Below are positions 63,012 to 64,000 of a DNA stretch of 64,000 nucleotides, piece by piece. Under the pieces are notes generated by a model. That model was not told where the DNA came from. It saw only the letters and a list, made by a program, of their open reading frames with translations, and did not search any database. This DNA is from Blastococcus sp. PRF04-17 (GTDB lineage Bacteria; Actinomycetota; Actinomycetes; Mycobacteriales; Geodermatophilaceae): positions 2,542,001-2,606,000 of the forward strand of contig NZ_CP095412.1 of the NCBI RefSeq assembly GCF_023016265.1. Reading direction: 5' to 3'. Made by a program: the position numbers and the translations under genes. Positions within the stretch are counted from its first letter, which is position 1. Each line of letters starts with the position of its first letter.

Positions 63012-63849
63012 TCAGGTTAGCGGTCGTCGGGTGCCGGTGGCGGCGCGGCGGAGGGTGTCGGTGCGGGCGTGGTGGTCGCGGAGTCGGTAGCTGTCGCCGT
63101 CGAGATTGAGCACGACGGAGCGGTGCAGGAGGCGGTCGAGCATGGCGGCGGCGACGGTGGTGTCGCCGAGGACCTCGCCCCAGGCGGCGACTCCGCGGTT
63201 GGTAGTGAGCACGATGGAGGTCTTGCCGTAGCGCTGGGAGACGACCTGGAACAGCGCTGAGGCGGCCTCGCCGGGCAGCGGCAGGTAGCCCAGTTCGTCG
63301 ATGACGAGCAGGGTGGGGCCGGCGTAGAAGCGCATGGTGGTGGCCCAGCGGCCCTCGATCGCGGCGCGGTGGCAGCGGGCGGCCAGGTCGGCGGCGGTGG
63401 TGAAGTAGGTGCGGTAGCCGGCCTGCGCCGAGGCCCGGGCGAGGCCGACGGCGAGGTGGGTCTTGCCGACTCCGGGTGGGCCGATGAGCAGCACGTTGGT
63501 CGCGGTCTGTAAGTAGCGGCAGGTCGCCAGCTCCTGGATGAGAGCGCGGTCGACTCCTGGGGCGGCGTCGTAGTCGAAGTCGTCGAGGCTGGCCGGGCTG
63601 GGTAGCGAGGCGAACCGGAGCCGGCCGGCCAGCCGGCGGGCCTCGGTCGCGTCGACCTCGAGGGGCCAGCAGCCGCTCGAGGGCGGCGGTCAGGCTCAGG
63701 CCTTCGGTGCGGGCGGCGTCGAGCACGGCGGGCAGGTGCTCGGCGGCGGTGTGCAGCTTGAGGGTGGCCAGGTGGCCGCGCAGCTGCTGGTAGAGGCTGG
63801 CCTGCGCGCTCGTGCTCGGTGTGGCTGTGCTCGGTTCGGTGGTGTTCAT
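63012..63849 (-). CDS. istB: IS21 IstB-like ATP-binding protein (one frameshift)
   Basis: The N-terminal part (LYQQLRGHLATLKLHTAAEH) starts at ATG 63849. The frame breaks near 63660, and the next frame carries ARRLAGRLRFASLP, then Walker A GPPGVGKT, Walker B LLVIDELGYLPL and SQRYGKTSIVLTTNRGVAAW, the IS21 IstB core. The start overlaps the istA stop (ATGA). About 275 residues if repaired. Confidence 0.85.
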
Positions 63850-64000
63850 CGGAGGGTGTTCCTTCCTCGGGCGGCCCGGTCGTAGGCGGCCAGGTCGACC
63901 ACGACGTCCGAGCTCGTGGCGCTGCTGGAAGAGGGTCGGCGGAGGGCGTCGGCCGCGGCGCGGGCGGCCGGGCCGGGTGGGATGCGCTGCTTGCGCCGGT
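63846..64000 (-). CDS. istA: IS21 IstA transposase, C-terminal end only
   Basis: The last ~50 codons of istA: an Ala/Arg-rich stretch, then VVVDLAAYDRAARGRNTLR and a stop overlapping the istB ATG. The rest lies beyond the right edge. Identification rests on position before istB and on this C-terminal segment. Confidence 0.7.
   Translation of the reverse strand, partial: RRKQRIPPGPAARAAADALRRPSSSSATSSDVVVDLAAYDRAARGRNTLR

Larger units (their letters stand above)
62980..64000 (-). mobile_element. Second IS21-family element, partial (runs off right edge)
   Basis: A terminal unit ATCGAAAGTCCCCACC at about 62985 resembles the AAGTCCCC repeats of the first IS21 copy. Minus-strand istB (frameshifted) and the 3' end of istA follow in the standard order. 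The proteins differ clearly from those at 18530-20820, so this is a different IS21 subtype. The left boundary is approximate; no target duplication can be checked because the other end is outside. Confidence 0.7.

Noticed and set aside
1-64000. CRISPR array, rRNA or tRNA genes
   Set aside because: No regularly spaced repeats and no rRNA or tRNA signatures were seen on either strand.

Overview
This window is GC-rich DNA with actinobacterial codon use, many GTG starts and ATGA/GTGA stop-start overlaps. Protein content (Thermus-type isocitrate dehydrogenase, baeRF3, UPF0182, CtpF-like ATPase, Mrp clusters) points to an actinobacterium, perhaps of the Geodermatophilaceae; that placement is inference. 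No rRNA, tRNA or CRISPR array was recognised.

Layout. 1-1732: the 5' part of a phosphoketolase gene and a membrane-anchored universal stress protein (minus strand). 1951-6987: a CtpF-like P-type ATPase and a KhtT/KhtU-like K+/H+ antiporter. 7300-8396: a translationally coupled zinc-finger/membrane protein pair and a small winged-helix regulator. 8565-17128: a complete V/A-type ATPase operon with subunit D first. 17141-18101: a broken CaCA exchanger gene. 18466-20986: an intact IS21-family element with a 6-bp target duplication. 21216-22178: a fusion of a UspA-like region with a GreA-like region. 22573-26787: a short DUF1116 protein, carbamate kinase, a biuret-hydrolase-like enzyme and an NCS2-like permease. 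27191-27537: a decayed copy of the UPF0182 3' end. 27764-33625 (minus): a complete mrpABCDEFG operon. 33971-36554: isocitrate dehydrogenase, an unknown protein and a lipoprotein. 36774-37898 (minus): an intact CaCA exchanger. 37951-45034: a second, Mbh/Mrp-like complex with three antiporter-type subunits. 45267-49099: acyl-CoA synthetase, BASS transporter, acyltransferase. 49224-51772 (minus): lactate permease and D-lactate dehydrogenase. 52205-53542: a second acyltransferase. 53614-56639: a small membrane protein and a second P-type ATPase. 56564-56913 (minus): a second winged-helix regulator. 57331-61900: a Usp-like protein, baeRF3 and UPF0182. 61901-64000: mobile-element debris and the start of a second IS21 element.

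How it fits together. Most of the window moves cations across the membrane (two P-type ATPases, KhtTU, V-ATPase, two CaCA exchangers, two Mrp-type complexes) and is mixed with stress and low-energy metabolism genes. Eleven promoter regions carry what looks like the same 16-bp palindrome, RCGAW-N6-WTCGY, placed immediately upstream of a TAATAC-like -10 box. The two small winged-helix proteins share an RVGRRNRYT segment and are the obvious candidate readers. One of them is preceded by the element so closely that its mRNA should be leaderless. I read this as a co-regulated ion-homeostasis and stress island.

Caveat. At least fifteen reading-frame breaks occur in otherwise well-conserved genes, several in runs of C or G. 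Most look like consensus errors rather than real mutations. The CaCA gene at 17141, with a 16-bp tandem duplication, is the best candidate for a real pseudogene.
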